Positions 1 to 11,476 of a DNA stretch of 64,000 nucleotides are shown here, piece after piece (position 1 is the stretch's first letter; the number at the start of each line of letters is the position of its first letter). This DNA is from Aspidapion aeneum (taxonomy: Eukaryota > Arthropoda > Insecta > Coleoptera > Brentidae). The notes beneath the pieces were generated by a model. It worked only from the letters and a program-made list of their open reading frames with translations, was not told where the DNA came from and did not search any database. The translations under genes and the position numbers were made by a program. The stretch is taken from the NCBI GenBank assembly GCA_963576565.1, contig OY755046.1, positions 51,206,786 through 51,270,785 of the forward strand. The letters are read 5' to 3'.

Positions 1-3
1 TTG

Positions 4-9
4 TTTATT
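4..9 (-). terminator. AATAAA polyadenylation signal of paralog A
   Basis: Reads AATAAA on the minus strand 15 bases after the stop codon at 24-26. The same short 3' UTR and signal occur after paralogs B and C. Confidence 0.7.
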
Positions 10-23
10 ACAAATCACAACAA

Positions 24-3000
24 TTAAGAAAGAAAATTAGGGTTAATGCAGTTAACAACTTCACTGTAGATATCACCAACCCTCACCAGATTACTGGCAT
101 ATTCGTCGAAGAAACAACTCGTCTGGGTAGGGAGAACGCTTTTGACACCGTCGATTACTTTTGTGGCTGCATCGATGAATGGTTGAACTTGATCTTTCAA
201 AGGTATCAAGTTACCAAAGAGTTGAACCAAACAGAGTTCGCCATCGGTGCAGTTTTGCAAATTCTGGTTGGCGTCGTCGAGAACTGCGATAGCGGCATCG
301 AGGACATTGCGCAAATCGTCTGCGTCAGTGACCAAAGTTGGGACAGGAGTCAAGATACAGCTAGCGACGTCGTCAATAGTATTGTTGGCAGCGAGATAAA
401 CGTTTTGTTCCTCCCGCCGGATACACATCATTATCAATGCCCCATTTTGGGAGACGGTGTTTTCCATGTCATCCATATATCTTCCAAGTTGTTCGATGAA
501 TGCTTTAAAAAGGTTATAACCGAGATTGTCGATCAGATCGACGATTTCTTCGTTCTTTTCTTCTGAATTGGCTGTGTAGTTGTCAAGGAAGTCGTCAACC
601 AATACGTAGTTTCGTTCGATGAAATTAAAAACTTTTTGGAAAGTGTCCTTGACAGATTTTACCAACTCGCTGTCTTCACGGAGTGTGCTAGCGCTGGTCG
701 CCTACAAAAAATAGTTTTATTAAAAGTTTGTTTTATGTAAAGTAAAAGAGACCTAACTAAAGGCTAACATGATTCCTGGTAACTTCGCCCTTAAAATTAA
801 ACCACCCTCATAGAACATTATATCAACTTTGTTATTACAACTACCACTGTACTTATACATATACCCAAATACGTTAGAGGATACCCATGCATTCTCACAT
901 GCGACACTTGAAGCCAGGACCCCTATTTAATTATTAATGTTCCTTTTTCGGGTAGACAGGATTTCGGTTACTGTGCATGCGTTAGTTTTGATGGTTTTGG
1001 AACATACTTCGATACGTCATTATATTATTTGACAATTGTCAAAAATTTAGGGTTATGTCAATCATTTTTTTCTAAAAACTAGTTGATTGGATAAAAATGT
1101 ATCAAATTGTGGATTAAAAATGTAGTTTTTTCTAAAACTAATTGTGCAGATTTATTGTGGACGCCATAAAGAGTGTTTAATGGCATTTATAAACTACTCT
1201 TAACTTTATTAACAAATTATGAAGTAAAATACAAGTAGTTACCTATGGAATGGCACTTCGTTACTTCTCCCGGACATTTTTCCACAATCCGTACATATTT
1301 TACATGAATTATTTCCCATTACTTAAAGGAAAAAACATAATTTTACACGACAAACGCAAAACACCGCAAACCGTAAATATGCAACAAAGATGGCCTCCAT
1401 CCACACGGCAGCTGTGTGTCTACATGACAAGACACACGCCTGCGCACTTGAAAATTTACATCCGCGAATTTGAAATTGCCATTGTTTCCAAAGCCAGCTA
1501 TGGGGGCTTCACTTTTGGGTTCTTTGAACATGCATTTATGCTATAACTTATTTGCATGTACTGGAGGCCATTTTGAGTATTTACAGTAAGTTTTCAAAAA
1601 CACGTCCGTTTTGTTATCAAAGGAGTATACTTTTTTATGATCTTAGGATATTTTTATCTATTGGGGAGATCCCTTAATTTTTTCATAGGGAAAGTAGCTC
1701 AAGTAATACCTCGGTCCTTTAGGTACTTTAAATTATTTTATTAAGTTAATATTATTTCAAAAATTCATCGATTAGTTTCCGAGATGTCAAATAATTAATT
1801 TAAATGCAAATATCTTGAAAATAGATGGGTTTAAAGTAAAGCCTTTTAGAACAAGCTGATACTGGTCAATGGCGTAGGCAGAAATAAAACTGGGGCGGGG
1901 CTGGAACGCGGATTGATACGCAGAGAAAGATCCTGGGCGGAGGGCTTGAGCCAGTGTTGCTAGGAATACGGTAATTACCGAAATCTATAGTTATTTTGGG
2001 CTTCATCTGGCAATTGGTAATTAGTCATTACCGACATCTTAATCTACGGTAATTTTTAAAACAGCATATATTTTTTACCATTACCTCCACCACCATTACC
2101 TTGTTAAAAAGGCCTTAAATTGGTGCTTCAACTATTGTACTTTTTAAATTTTAATTGATCTAATTTTAAGATAATTGCATTTAAAATTAATATTTTACAA
2201 TTTTAAATGCGAATATCTCAAAAACTAATCACTAAATTTATAAAATAATATCAGTGCTGTAAAGGATTTAAAAAACCTACCAAATAAAGTATCACTTGAC
2301 CATCATTTTCTTTATTTTCAGCTAAGGAGACCTGAGGTCTAAAATAATGAATTAAAATATTGCAAGTTCAAGTCATACGTATTTATTAAGATTTTTAATA
2401 TCTACGTAAAGCAGATATAAGAAAAAGTAAAAACACATTCAATAATTTTAATTAGAGTTAATAATTTTAGTACAAATTTGTAGGGGTGATTTTATATAAC
2501 TAACCGAACCGAACCCCCTTTAATTTTTCTCCTATTGAATATAAAACTTTAAAATAAAATGCAGTCGATACAGGAAATTTTTTACGTTGTTTTTAACCAC
2601 TAATGTCAAATGTGACATTTTTACCGTCCAAGCTATTTGAACTTGATGTTTTTTTGATTAATTTTTAATTATTTTATTAAAATGTCAATTAAAATTTGTT
2701 CTTAAATAACTATTGCAGTTTGCTTTAAGTTTAAAAACTATTAAGCTTAAATCAGTTAATTTTCTCAGATATTAATTAATACAGATTTTTATTTTTAAAC
2801 CTTTTTTTACTGCACTACAATACCGGTTATAGTCTATAGTCCTTGCCATATGCAGTTACACTTTTGTTACGTTTCCAACCTCTTAATTTATAATGTCATA
2901 TGCATAACGACAGCAACATTTTTTTTTGAACAGAGGCATGTCTTTGTGTTGTTTTCATCTGTGCGTTTTTTTGTCAACCTACAGTCAGCATTTTTTCATC

Positions 3001-3660
3001 CAGAAACAGTGACAGTTTTGCCTTTAATTTTATACCAATATGACATATTTCATTTTTAATTGTTTTTAAATAGTTTATGGTATATTTAAATATAACTTGA
3101 AAGATTACAAACACATAATTAAAATAACAAAAAAAAATAACATTTCTTTTAAACCAGGGTTATCTGGGAGAGTGCCTAAAATTGAAATTGATATTTTCCT
3201 TGGTATTGCTAAACTAATTTGTTGAGTGATAAGGCTTTTTGCGTTATCAATATTTGTTTTTTTACTAATGTCTAAGATTAATTTTTAATATATTTATGGT
3301 TAGAAAACAAGTTAGGAAATATGTTTATTTCATGTCAAAGTCACAAAAGTATAACTGCGTATGGCAAGGACTATATTACATAGCCATTAACAAAATCGTG
3401 AGTAAATTATTTCTATAGTGCAGTAAAGAAACGTTATAATGTTTTTTTTTCTAAATATCTTAAAAACTATTTAACCAAAACCAAAACTAAATAATTATTA
3501 TTTAAGAGCAGATTTTTAGGATGGACATTTTAATAAAAAAACAAAAAACAGTGTGTTTGTCAATGTCAAATGTCAATGTCAATTGGCAAATGTCAAAAAA
3601 TCACACTGTACATACCTGGAAGGCCATGCAGGCAGCAATCAAAACCAAAGTAAACTTCAT
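24..3660 (-). CDS. Secreted six-cysteine protein, paralog A (two exons)
   Basis: The two exons are 3616-3660 (15 codons, MKFTLVLIAACMAFQ) and 24-701, separated by a 2.9 kb GT-AG intron in phase 0. The product is 240 residues. The first exon plus the first few residues of exon 2 (ATSAS) form a classical signal peptide, so the protein should be secreted. The mature part has six cysteines (MCI, SCI, NCT, LCL, SCF, NCI) shared with paralogs B and C, and looks helical and acidic with no membrane segment. NNT and NCT are possible N-glycosylation sites. The ATG at 3658-3660 is chosen because it is preceded by a short 5' UTR and a TATA box, and because it is conserved in all three paralogs. I do not recognise the family, and a function cannot be given. 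The central block with DDLRNVLDAAIAVLDDANQ is identical in all copies, while both ends differ. Confidence 0.85.
1067..1810. repeat. 744-bp intron segment present in A and B, absent from C
   Basis: The introns of A and B (B copy about 6758-7521) contain this block, but the intron of C runs straight from the sequence left of it to the sequence right of it (junction near 13090). It contains a minus-strand open frame (1343-1531; 7011-7223 in B) that is similar in both copies. No terminal inverted repeats are obvious, so either an insertion before the A/B split or a loss in C is possible. Confidence 0.6.
2836..3374. mobile_element. MITE in intron of A (ATAGTCC TIR family)
   Basis: It starts ATAGTCCTTGCCATATGCAG and ends with the inverse (CTGCGTATGGCAAGGACTAT). 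The terminal repeats continue into TTACACTTTTGT. Copies lie in the same place in the introns of B and C, and a free-standing copy is at 35691-35988, which shows it is an interspersed non-autonomous DNA element that was duplicated along with the genes. Confidence 0.65.
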
Positions 3661-3690
3661 TTTTATTGTTATTCTCCTTTCTTGATCTAA

Positions 3691-3731
3691 CTCTGAAGTG
3701 ATTTAAAAAAGGTAATTTTTCTTTTTATATA
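3691..3731 (-). promoter_or_regulatory. Core promoter of paralog A (TATA + initiator-like)
   Basis: On the minus strand TATATAAAAAG (3721-3731) lies about 37 bases upstream of CACTTCAGAG, which resembles an arthropod initiator and is 35 bases before the ATG. The same arrangement occurs at gene C; gene B keeps the TATA box but has a changed initiator. Confidence 0.6.
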
Positions 3732-3824
3732 TTTCGGAAAATTCAAGATTTTTATTTATTTGCGATAGGCCGGCCCAACAAACAAAAATTTAATCAAAAG
3801 ACAAAAAATTTTATCAAAAGATTT

Positions 3825-4084
3825 ATTGCCTGGTTCAAGTGGTTACAACTGTGATTTTTTTTATTTTAATAAAATTATCGATAACACAATTTTTTCATTT
3901 GAAAATTGTTTTTTTATTGTTACAAAAGGTAGTGGCTGATCAATTGCTCGTACTGAATAAACAAATGGTATAATTTTACTCTATATTCATCGTCTTTGAT
4001 ATGATTTAGTTTCTATAACTATACCATTTATAACTCTATGAAGTATTGATTGCTTCACTCTTCGAAAGTTTAAAACACATCGAA
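3825..4084. repeat. 5'-flank block of paralog A, reused in the 17-19 kb array
   Basis: The sequence from GGTTCAAGTGGTTACAA to CTCTTCGAAAGTTTAAAACA recurs in degenerate form at about 17.40-17.58, 18.05-18.46 and 19.09-19.52 kb. After the insertion at 4085-5601 the same unit continues at 5602-5695. Confidence 0.55.
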
Positions 4085-4351
4085 TAGGGTATTTGACAAA
4101 TTTTAGAAAAGAGTTTAGAATGATACATAGATCCCTAATTTGCTACGCAAAATTATTAAAATAGTATATTTTATTATGACAACATTTAAAATCAAGTTTT
4201 TTAATTTCCGATTTGAATTTGCCGCTAAAACGCTCATTTCTAGCATGGCGTTGCAATGACGTCACAGCGCGGTAAACTCGCGGACAGATACACGGCATTC
4301 AAGTGTTTATTTGTTTTTGGTCTGTGTTTTTACTATTTTTTATGTAAAAAA

Positions 4352-4533
4352 ATGTCCTATAAGTGGTGTGTAGTGCCTCAGTGTTCGAATACTAGCATAA
4401 AAACACCTGAAAAACTATTTATTCATGTGCCTACAGCAGTAAAAGAATGAAAAAAGTAGCTAGAACTTGCTCGAAGAGACCCAAGGGCCTTATCTAATAC
4501 ATCTTCACTTTACATTTGTGAATATAACTTGAT
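4352..4533 (+). pseudogene. THAP-type zinc finger exon, broken
   Basis: The reading frame starts MSYKWCVVPQCSNTS and continues with KTPEKLFIHVP, then LELARRDP and YICEYN. This is the layout of a THAP (C2CH) DNA-binding domain: a CxxxxC pair at residues 6-11 and a late CxxH. It is dead: in-frame TGA at 4448-4450 and TAG at 4457-4459, and the zinc-binding His of the last pair is Asn (CEYN). A good GTGAGT splice donor follows at 4534. THAP proteins bind DNA in transposases and in regulators; this copy belongs to the 4085-5601 insert and should be non-functional. Confidence 0.7.
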
Positions 4534-4735
4534 GTGAGTATAACTAAATTGTTTCTATTAATTTTCTCACGTTGTCTATAATATATATAACTAGTTCGTA
4601 AATGACCATGACATTTTTGAGGTTATGTTTATTACAAGAGGTGAACAACTATAATAGGCAGAAAGGTGTACAAATTTTTAGGCGGTGCTAGCCAGTTATT
4701 AGGCAGGACTAGGGAGTACCACTAAATGCAGGATT

Positions 4736-4885
4736 AGGCAGTGCACATGCAGGCTAAATGTAGGAGTGAGCAGTGCATATGCAAGAGTAGGCAGTGCATA
4801 TGCAAGACTAGGCAGTGCATATGCAAGACTAGGCAGTGCATATGCAAGACTAGGCAGTGCGTATGCAAGACTAGGCAGTGCATAT
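4736..4885. repeat. 21-bp minisatellite
   Basis: At least four tandem copies of a 21-base unit beginning AGGCAGTGCATATGCAAGAC start at 4789, 4810, 4831 and 4852, with a partial fifth at 4873 and more degenerate units upstream from 4736. Because 21 is a multiple of 3, both strands stay open as seven-residue repeats; I do not regard these as coding. Confidence 0.85.
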
Positions 4886-5172
4886 TTGTTATGAAGGGTC
4901 ATAAGAATTCTTTGAAACAAAATCTATTTAGAAAATTTTGTTTTAAAAAAGTAATTTTTGATTGTCTCTTAATGCTTAAAATAATAATGATTGGGTATTT
5001 AATTGAATCTATTGTAAGTGGCATATTAAACAAAAAAGCAAAACATATAACTTAACCTCAAAATCTAAATGAGTAAAAGTAGGCGAAGAATATCGTAAAA
5101 AAACTTTCAGTTATATACAAAACAACTCATCGAATACTTACATCAACATTTTAACGTTTCTATATTCCGCAG

Positions 5173-5321
5173 AACAAAAATCACTGTTGTTGGCTAAGAA
5201 GCCTGCCACCATAAAGGAATTCAGCATTGGCAGGTTGGAGCTATCGGCTTTGGAGAATCCGTTTTCCATTGAAAATGTTTTTCATAAGCAAAACAAAATA
5301 AAATCTAATTTAGGACGATAA
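5173..5321 (+). pseudogene. Possible last exon of the THAP-bearing insert
   Basis: After a plausible acceptor (TTCCGCAG) an open frame reads QKSLLLAKKPATIKEFS and runs to TAA at 5319-5321. It lies in the same insert and strand as the THAP exon. No recognised domain. Its link to the THAP exon is inference. Confidence 0.3.
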
Positions 5322-5831
5322 TTCGCACTTTAAACCAAAGCAAACATTACCATCCATAGGAAAATAACACAGAAAATAGGTTCGTTCGAGGCGTTTACTG
5401 TTTTGTGACGTCACTCGCAGCTGATTGGTAGACCGCCTGTTTTGAATCATGTGGCTAATTGTTTTAATTCAATGAATTTATTTAATTAAAAGAACTATGA
5501 ATTTGAGAAAAAATTAAACACAAAAGTTTGTTTTTAGCATTCCTAAGACCTAAAGAGATATCTAAAAATAAATATATATTTATTTTGTACCACTATACCT
5601 ATTGTATTTCAACATCACAAAAAATTCTTCTTCTTTGTTTTTCTTACGTATTTTAAGTAAGAGTAAAATGTAATATAAAATTAGATCCCTTAATTAATAA
5701 TTTATCTCCAATAACTCCTCAGGCCAGTTATACGCCGTCATAAAAACAGTTTTTCTTTGAATTAGGAAAGTCGGTTGAAGTTATGTTTCAAAGAATAAAA
5801 TAAAGAAAGACTAGATTACTAGAAAAAATTA

Positions 5832-5841
5832 TTTATTTATT
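5832..5841 (-). terminator. Overlapping AATAAA signals of paralog B
   Basis: AATAAATAAA on the minus strand, about 28 bases downstream of the stop codon of gene B. Confidence 0.65.
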
Positions 5842-5868
5842 ACAAATCACAACAATTAAGAAAGAAAG

Positions 5869-8800
5869 TTAACCGTCAATGCAGTTAGCAACGTCACTGA
5901 CGATTTCAATAAAAATCTCCAGGGCAGTGTTATATTCGTTGGAGAAACAACTCTTCTCGTCAGGGAGAACGCTTTTGACACCGTCGATCACTTTTGTGGC
6001 TGCATCGATGAGTGGTTGGACTTGATCTATCAAAGGTGTCAAGTTACCAAAGAGTTCAACCAAACAGAGTTCGCCATCGGTGCAGTCTTGCAAATTCTGG
6101 TTGGCGTCGTCGAGAACTGCGATAGCGGCATCGAGGACATTGCGCAAATCGTCAGCGTCGTCAGTGACCAAAGTTGGGACAGGAATCAAGAGACAGCTAG
6201 CAATGTCGTGAATACTATTGTTGGCAATGAGATAAACTTTTTGTTCCGTCTGGCGGATACAGGTTATTATCTCGACGCCAGTTTGGGAGACGCTGGGATC
6301 TAGGTCATCCAAATATCTTCCAAGTTGTTCGATGATTGCTCTAGAACCGTTGTAACCGATATTGTCAACCATATCGACGATTTGTTTATTCGCTTCTTCT
6401 GAATCGGATGTGTAGATGTCAAGGGCATCGTCGACCAGTTCGTAGTTTCGTTCGATGAAATCAAAAACTTTTTGGAAAGCGTCCTTGACAGATTTGACCA
6501 ACTCGCTGTCTTCACGGAGTGTGCTAGCACTAGTCACCTACAAAAAATAGTTTCATTAAAAGTTTGTTTTAGTTAAAGTAAAACAGACCTAACTAAAGGC
6601 TAACATGATTGCTGGTAACTTCGCCCTTAAAATTAAACCACCCTCATAGAACATTATATCAACTTTGTTATTACAAACCCAAATACTTTAGAGGATACTT
6701 CGATACGTCATTACATTATTTGACAATTGTCAAAAGTTTAGGGTTATGTCAATAATTTTTTTCTAAAAACTAATTGATTGGGTGAAAATGTATCAAATTG
6801 TGGATTAAAATTGTAGTTTTTTTCTAAAACTAATTGTGCACATTTATTGTGGACACCATGACGAGTGTTTAATGGCATTTATAAACTACTCTTAACTTTA
6901 TTAACAAATTATGAAGTAAAATACAAGTAGTTCCCTATGGAAAGGCACTTCGTTACTTTTCCCGGACATTTTTCCACAAACCGCACATATTTTACATGAA
7001 TTATTTCCTATTACTTAAAGGAAAAAACATAATTTTTCACGACAAACGCAAAACACCGCAAACCGTAAATAAGCAACAAAGATGGCCTCCACCCACACGG
7101 CAGCTGTGTGTCTACATGGCAAGACACACGCCTGCGCACTTGCAAATTCGCGTCCGCGAATTTAAAATTGCCATTGTTTCCAAAGCCAGCTATGAGGGCT
7201 TCACTTTTCGATTCTTTGAACATGCATTTATGCTATAATGTATTTGTATATAACGGAAACATACCGGAGGCCATTTTGAGTATTTACAGTAAGTTTACAA
7301 AAACTCGTCTGTTTTGTTATCAAAGGGGGATACTTTTTTATGATCTTAAGATAATTTTATCTATCAACCCCTAGTTGGGGAGATCCCCTAATTTTTTCAT
7401 AGGGAAAGAAGCTCAAGTAACCTCGGTCCTTTAGGTACTTTAAATTCTTTTATAAGTTAATATTATTTCAAAAATTCACCGATTAGCTTCCGAGATGCCA
7501 AATAATTAATTTAAATGCAAATATCTTGAAAATAGATGAGTTTAAAGTAAAGCCTTTTGAAACAAGCTGATACTTTGGTCAATGGCGTAGGCAGAAATAA
7601 AACTGGGGGGGCTGGAACGCGGATTGATACGCAGAGAAAGATCCCGGGCGGAGGGCTTGAGCCAGTGTTGGTAGGAATACGGTAATTACCGAAATCTACA
7701 GTTATTTTGGGCTTCATCTGGCAATTGGTAATTATCGACTTCTTAATCTACGGTAATTTTTAAAACAGCATATATTTTTTACTATTACCACCACCGCCAA
7801 AAGGCCTTAAATTGGTGCTTCAACTATTGTACTTTTTAAATTTTAATTGATCTAATTTCAAGATATTTGCATTTAAAATTAATATTTTACATTTTTAAAT
7901 GCGAATATCTCAAAAACTAATCACTAAATTTATAAAATAATATCAGTGCTGTAAAGGATTTAAAAAACCTATCAAACAAAGTATCACTTGCCCATCCTTT
8001 TCTTTATTTGCAGCTAAGGAGACCTGACGTCTAAAATAATGAATTAAAATATTGCAACGAGTTCAAGTCAAACGGATTTGTTAAGATTTTTAATATCTAC
8101 GTAAGAAAAAGTAAAAAAACATTCAATAATTTTAATTAGAGTTAATAATTTTAGTACAAATTGGTAGAGTGTGATTTTTATAACTTGATACCGCCTTTAA
8201 TTATTCACCTATTCAATATAAAACTTTAAAATAAAATGCAGAGGACATTTTTTACGTTGTTTCTAACCACTAATGTTAAGTATGACATGTTAACTGTCCC
8301 ACCCATTTGAATTTGATGTATTTTTTTAAATGAAACACCCTATTTTTAATTGTTTTATTAAAATGCCAATTAAAATTTGTTCTTAAATAACAATTGAGTT
8401 TTGGTTTTAGTGAATTATTTTCTCAGATATTCATTAATAAATATGTTTACTTTTAAACCTTTTTTTACTGCACTACAATAATTGTCACTACGGTTGTCAT
8501 TCTTAAATCGACAATTTAAATTTATAATAACTGACAAATAAACATGCTGTCAAACCAAAATGTCTTTTGCTATAGTCCGTTCCATAGGCAGGTACACTTT
8601 TGTGACGTTTCCAACCTCTTTATTTATCATGTCATATGCATAATTTTTTTGAAACAAGGGATGTCTGTGAGTTGTTTTAATCTGTGCGTTTTTTTGTCAA
8701 CCTACAGCATCTTTTCACAGTGACAGTTTTACCTTTAATTTTGTACCAAACAAACATGACATATTTAATTTTTAATATATTTATGATTAGGATATAAGTT

Positions 8801-9181
8801 TATTTCATGCCAAAGTCACATGGTATGCGTATACTATACAGAGCGATTAACAAAATCGTGAGTAAATTATTTCTATAGTGCAGTAAAAAAATGTTATAAT
8901 GATTTTTTTAAAAATAAATAACTTAAAAACTTCACCACAACCAAAACTAATTAATTATTATTTAAGAGCAGATTTTTTGGATGGACATTTTAATAAAATA
9001 ATAAAAAACAGGGTGTTTCATTTAAGAAAAATACATAAAATTGACATAGCTTGAAACGTGCAAATATCAAAAATTTTTATTCAATACTAAAAAAATAAAG
9101 GGCGTGTTGGATTATAAAAAATCACACTGTACATACCTGGAAGGCGATACAGGCAGCAATCAAAACCAAAGCAAACTTCAT
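5869..9181 (-). CDS. Secreted six-cysteine protein, paralog B (two exons)
   Basis: The exons are 9137-9181 (MKFALVLIAACIAFQ) and 5869-6537, with a 2.6 kb GT-AG intron in phase 0. The product is 237 residues: a signal peptide followed by a mature chain with the six family cysteines (TCI, SCL, DCT, LCL, SCF, NCI). N-glycosylation is possible at NNS and NLT. It ends CIDG, four to five residues earlier than A and C (which end in NFLS), because small changes just before the old stop bring a TAA into frame; the downstream bases still match the old C-terminus. The TATA box is intact at 9242-9252, but the initiator-like CTTCAGAG of A and C is altered here. Function unknown; the family is not recognised. 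Confidence 0.83.
8572..8838. mobile_element. ATAGTCC-family MITE remnant in intron of B
   Basis: Shorter copy of the MITE at 2836-3374, at the equivalent intron position. Its right end has decayed. Confidence 0.5.
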
Positions 9182-9241
9182 TTTTATTCTTGTTCTTCCT
9201 TCTTGATTTAATTCTTATGTGATTTAAAAAAGGTAATTTTT

Positions 9242-9252
9242 CTTTTTATATA
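9242..9252 (-). promoter_or_regulatory. TATA box of paralog B
   Basis: TATATAAAAAG on the minus strand, at the same distance from the ATG as in A and C. Confidence 0.5.
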
Positions 9253-9935
9253 TTTCGGAAAATTCAAGATTCATTTCATAAAAATTAAATCAAAAAAATC
9301 TGCATATTTATCTGTTGCCCGGTTCAAGTGGTTACAAATCTGTAATCGGCAATTAAAAGGTCATAAGTCGAAATATGGCAAAATACAGGTTTTTCTGCAA
9401 CTTGCTTAAAATTGCATATTCTTCAATCCCTTAAAACGTAGTAAGTCAATATAAGCTATTTTTGGAGTTATTTACACCTCGTAAATCACCAACGCAAATA
9501 TTTTACACGATTTCATGGTCGACTTTTAAACTTTTGCAGCTGTTTCCAACAAGTGTCAAATCTATACTTATGACCTTTTATTCAATTCAATTCAAAATAA
9601 GCTTTATTGTCAGAAATTTACAAAATCCATTGACAAAGCAAGAATCAGCCTATCTATTCTTAAACCAAAAGGTAAATATTAAAAAAAATACTTAAACTAG
9701 TTTTAGTTAACCTTATAAATAAAATGATAATTAACCGAGTAAATAACAATAGTAAAAGATAAAAAATATTAAAAAACGATAGTAATAAACAACACAATAA
9801 GCGCAATAAACATTCTAAGTGCAATAAACATTCTAACAGGCGAAAGTCAGGTACTAAAGTATTAAAAATAAAATAAAAAAGTAAACCGATTATGCCAGCG
9901 GCGTAGCGTGCCTGCAGGGGCGGGGGGGTCGACAG

Positions 9936-10625
9936 CTAAAAAAGGCGCCCTATTAGTAATAGTTGTAGCTATACCTTTCACAAGCGATTTTAAAAATTAT
10001 TTTTGCACACGCTTTAAGATTTTTTTCGACACCATTTTACTAGTTCCCTCCACCCTCTCTTCTCCACCACCTTCACTCAATGGTATGTAACACTGTTCGC
10101 ATCCGTAGAAGATCTACACGTACTTTTTGGGTAAAGCTATAGTAAATGCATAGTGCTTTTTATAAGGCTGAATAAGAATTAAACCTGAAAGTTATATTTT
10201 ATATTTTAGAAGGAAATAAAAAAAAATTAATAAAAAAACACCCAACTGCTAAATTTACTTGTAACTACTAGTCGCAGTTTCTTTCGTAAGTGCGCTTTGG
10301 GCATCAAAACTAAAAGTTGAAGCAAGTCGTACATTATAGGTATACCTATTTAGCAGTTGAGTGTTTTTTTTTTTTAATTTTTTATAAAATTTTTATTTAA
10401 CTTTTTTTTAAATTAGAATCCAAAAAAAATTTTTATACGTGTAGATCGTCTACGGATGCGAACAGTGTTACCTTCCATTGAGTGAAGGTGGGGAAAAAGA
10501 GAGGGAGGCGGGAACTAGTAAAATGGTGTCGAAAAAAATCTTAAAGCGTATGCAAAAATAATTTTTAAAATCGCTCTATATTTGTGAAAGGTATAGCTAC
10601 AACTATTACTAATAAGGAGGGGGGG
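9936..10625. mobile_element. Fold-back element at the centre of the B/C palindrome
   Basis: Outer arms 9951-10136 and 10433-10614 are inverted copies (TATTAGTAATAGTTGTAGC against its complement; GTAACACTGTTCGCATCC against GGATGCGAACAGTGTTAC). Inner arms near 10221-10257 and 10348-10384 are also inverted (CACCCAACTGCTAAAT / ATTTAGCAGTTGAGTG). About 70 bp of the right arm is repeated again directly at 10628-10700. No coding capacity is seen. Confidence 0.7.
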
Positions 10626-10699
10626 GGGAAACTAGTAAAATGGTGTTGGAAAAAAATCTTAAAGCGTATGCAGATATAATTTTTGAAATCGCCCTATAT

Positions 10700-11080
10700 T
10701 TGATAAAATTATGCGAATATGGTTTTTGAATAGGGTGGGCGGACTACAAAGTAACTATAGCAAATTAGAGGACACTTTCAATAAAATCGCCTGAAATTTA
10801 GATAATTTGTATGCCTTAAAGCCTACATCATGTGACAAAATGGCGTCTGAAGACCGACATGTTGACTCCTGTTTAAAAAAATATAGCCTATAGCACCTTA
10901 GGGATCACTAGCAATTCAACGACACCTTTTTCGTCAAAATCGGTTCAGCCGTTTAGCCTCTAGCGTGACACAAACATACATATTTACGTACATACATATT
11001 CCAATTGAAAAACATTACCCTTCCTTTCGTCGTGCTGCAGTTGGATAAAAAATCACAGTTCTGTGGTCGGCACTTAAAAT
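10700..11080. other. Spacer between fold-back and gene C flank
   Basis: No gene seen. It contains TCAAAATCGGTTCAGCCGTT at about 10935-10960, a phrase common in insect interspersed repeats, so it is probably a transposon tail. Confidence 0.4.
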
Positions 11081-11405
11081 GTCATAAGTATAGATTTGAC
11101 ACTTGTGGGAAACTGCTGCTAAAGTTTAAAAGTCGACCCTGAAATCGTGTAAAATATTTGCGTTGGTGATACGAGGTGTAAATAACTCCAAAAATAGCTT
11201 AGATTGACTTACTCCGTTTTAAGGGATTGAAGAATATGCAATTTTAAAGCAAGTTGCAGAAAAACCTTTATTTTGCCATATTTCGACTTATGACCTTTTA
11301 ATTGCCGATTACAGATTTTTAACCACTTGAACCGGGCAATGGATAAATATGCAGATTTTTTTTTTAATTTTCATGAAATGAATAAAAATCTTGAACTTTC
11401 CGAAA

Positions 11406-11446
11406 TATATAAAAATAAAAATTACCTTTTTTAAATCACTTCAGAG
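11406..11446 (+). promoter_or_regulatory. Core promoter of paralog C
   Basis: TATATAAAAA at 11406-11415, then CACTTCAGAG at 11438-11447, about 35 bases before the ATG. Mirror image of the promoter of A, down to spacing. Confidence 0.6.
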
Positions 11447-11476
11447 TTAAATCTAGAAGGAAAAACAAGAATAAAA

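Larger units (their letters stand above)
4085..5601. mobile_element. THAP-bearing insertion, probable DNA transposon relic
   Basis: Related flank copies near 17575 read continuously from CGAA to TTGTACTTCAAC, whereas here about 1.5 kb beginning TAGGGTAT and ending TATACCTA interrupts them. The insert holds a broken THAP zinc-finger exon, a second possible exon, a minisatellite, and facing TGACGTCAC motifs near both sides (4257 and 5406). THAP domains occur in P-element-type transposases, but also in host genes, so the class is not settled. Boundaries are good to a few bases. Confidence 0.5.

Noticed and set aside
183..566. 127-codon plus-strand open frame
   Set aside because: It is the antisense of exon 2 of gene A; similar shadows occur opposite B (6016-6303) and C (13718-13975). 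The sense frame has splice sites, a promoter and a signal peptide.
4736..4885. Possible CRISPR-like array
   Set aside because: Units are directly adjacent with no variable spacers and the genome is eukaryotic.
4699..5055. Repetitive open frames on both strands
   Set aside because: Caused by the 21-bp minisatellite, whose unit is a multiple of three.
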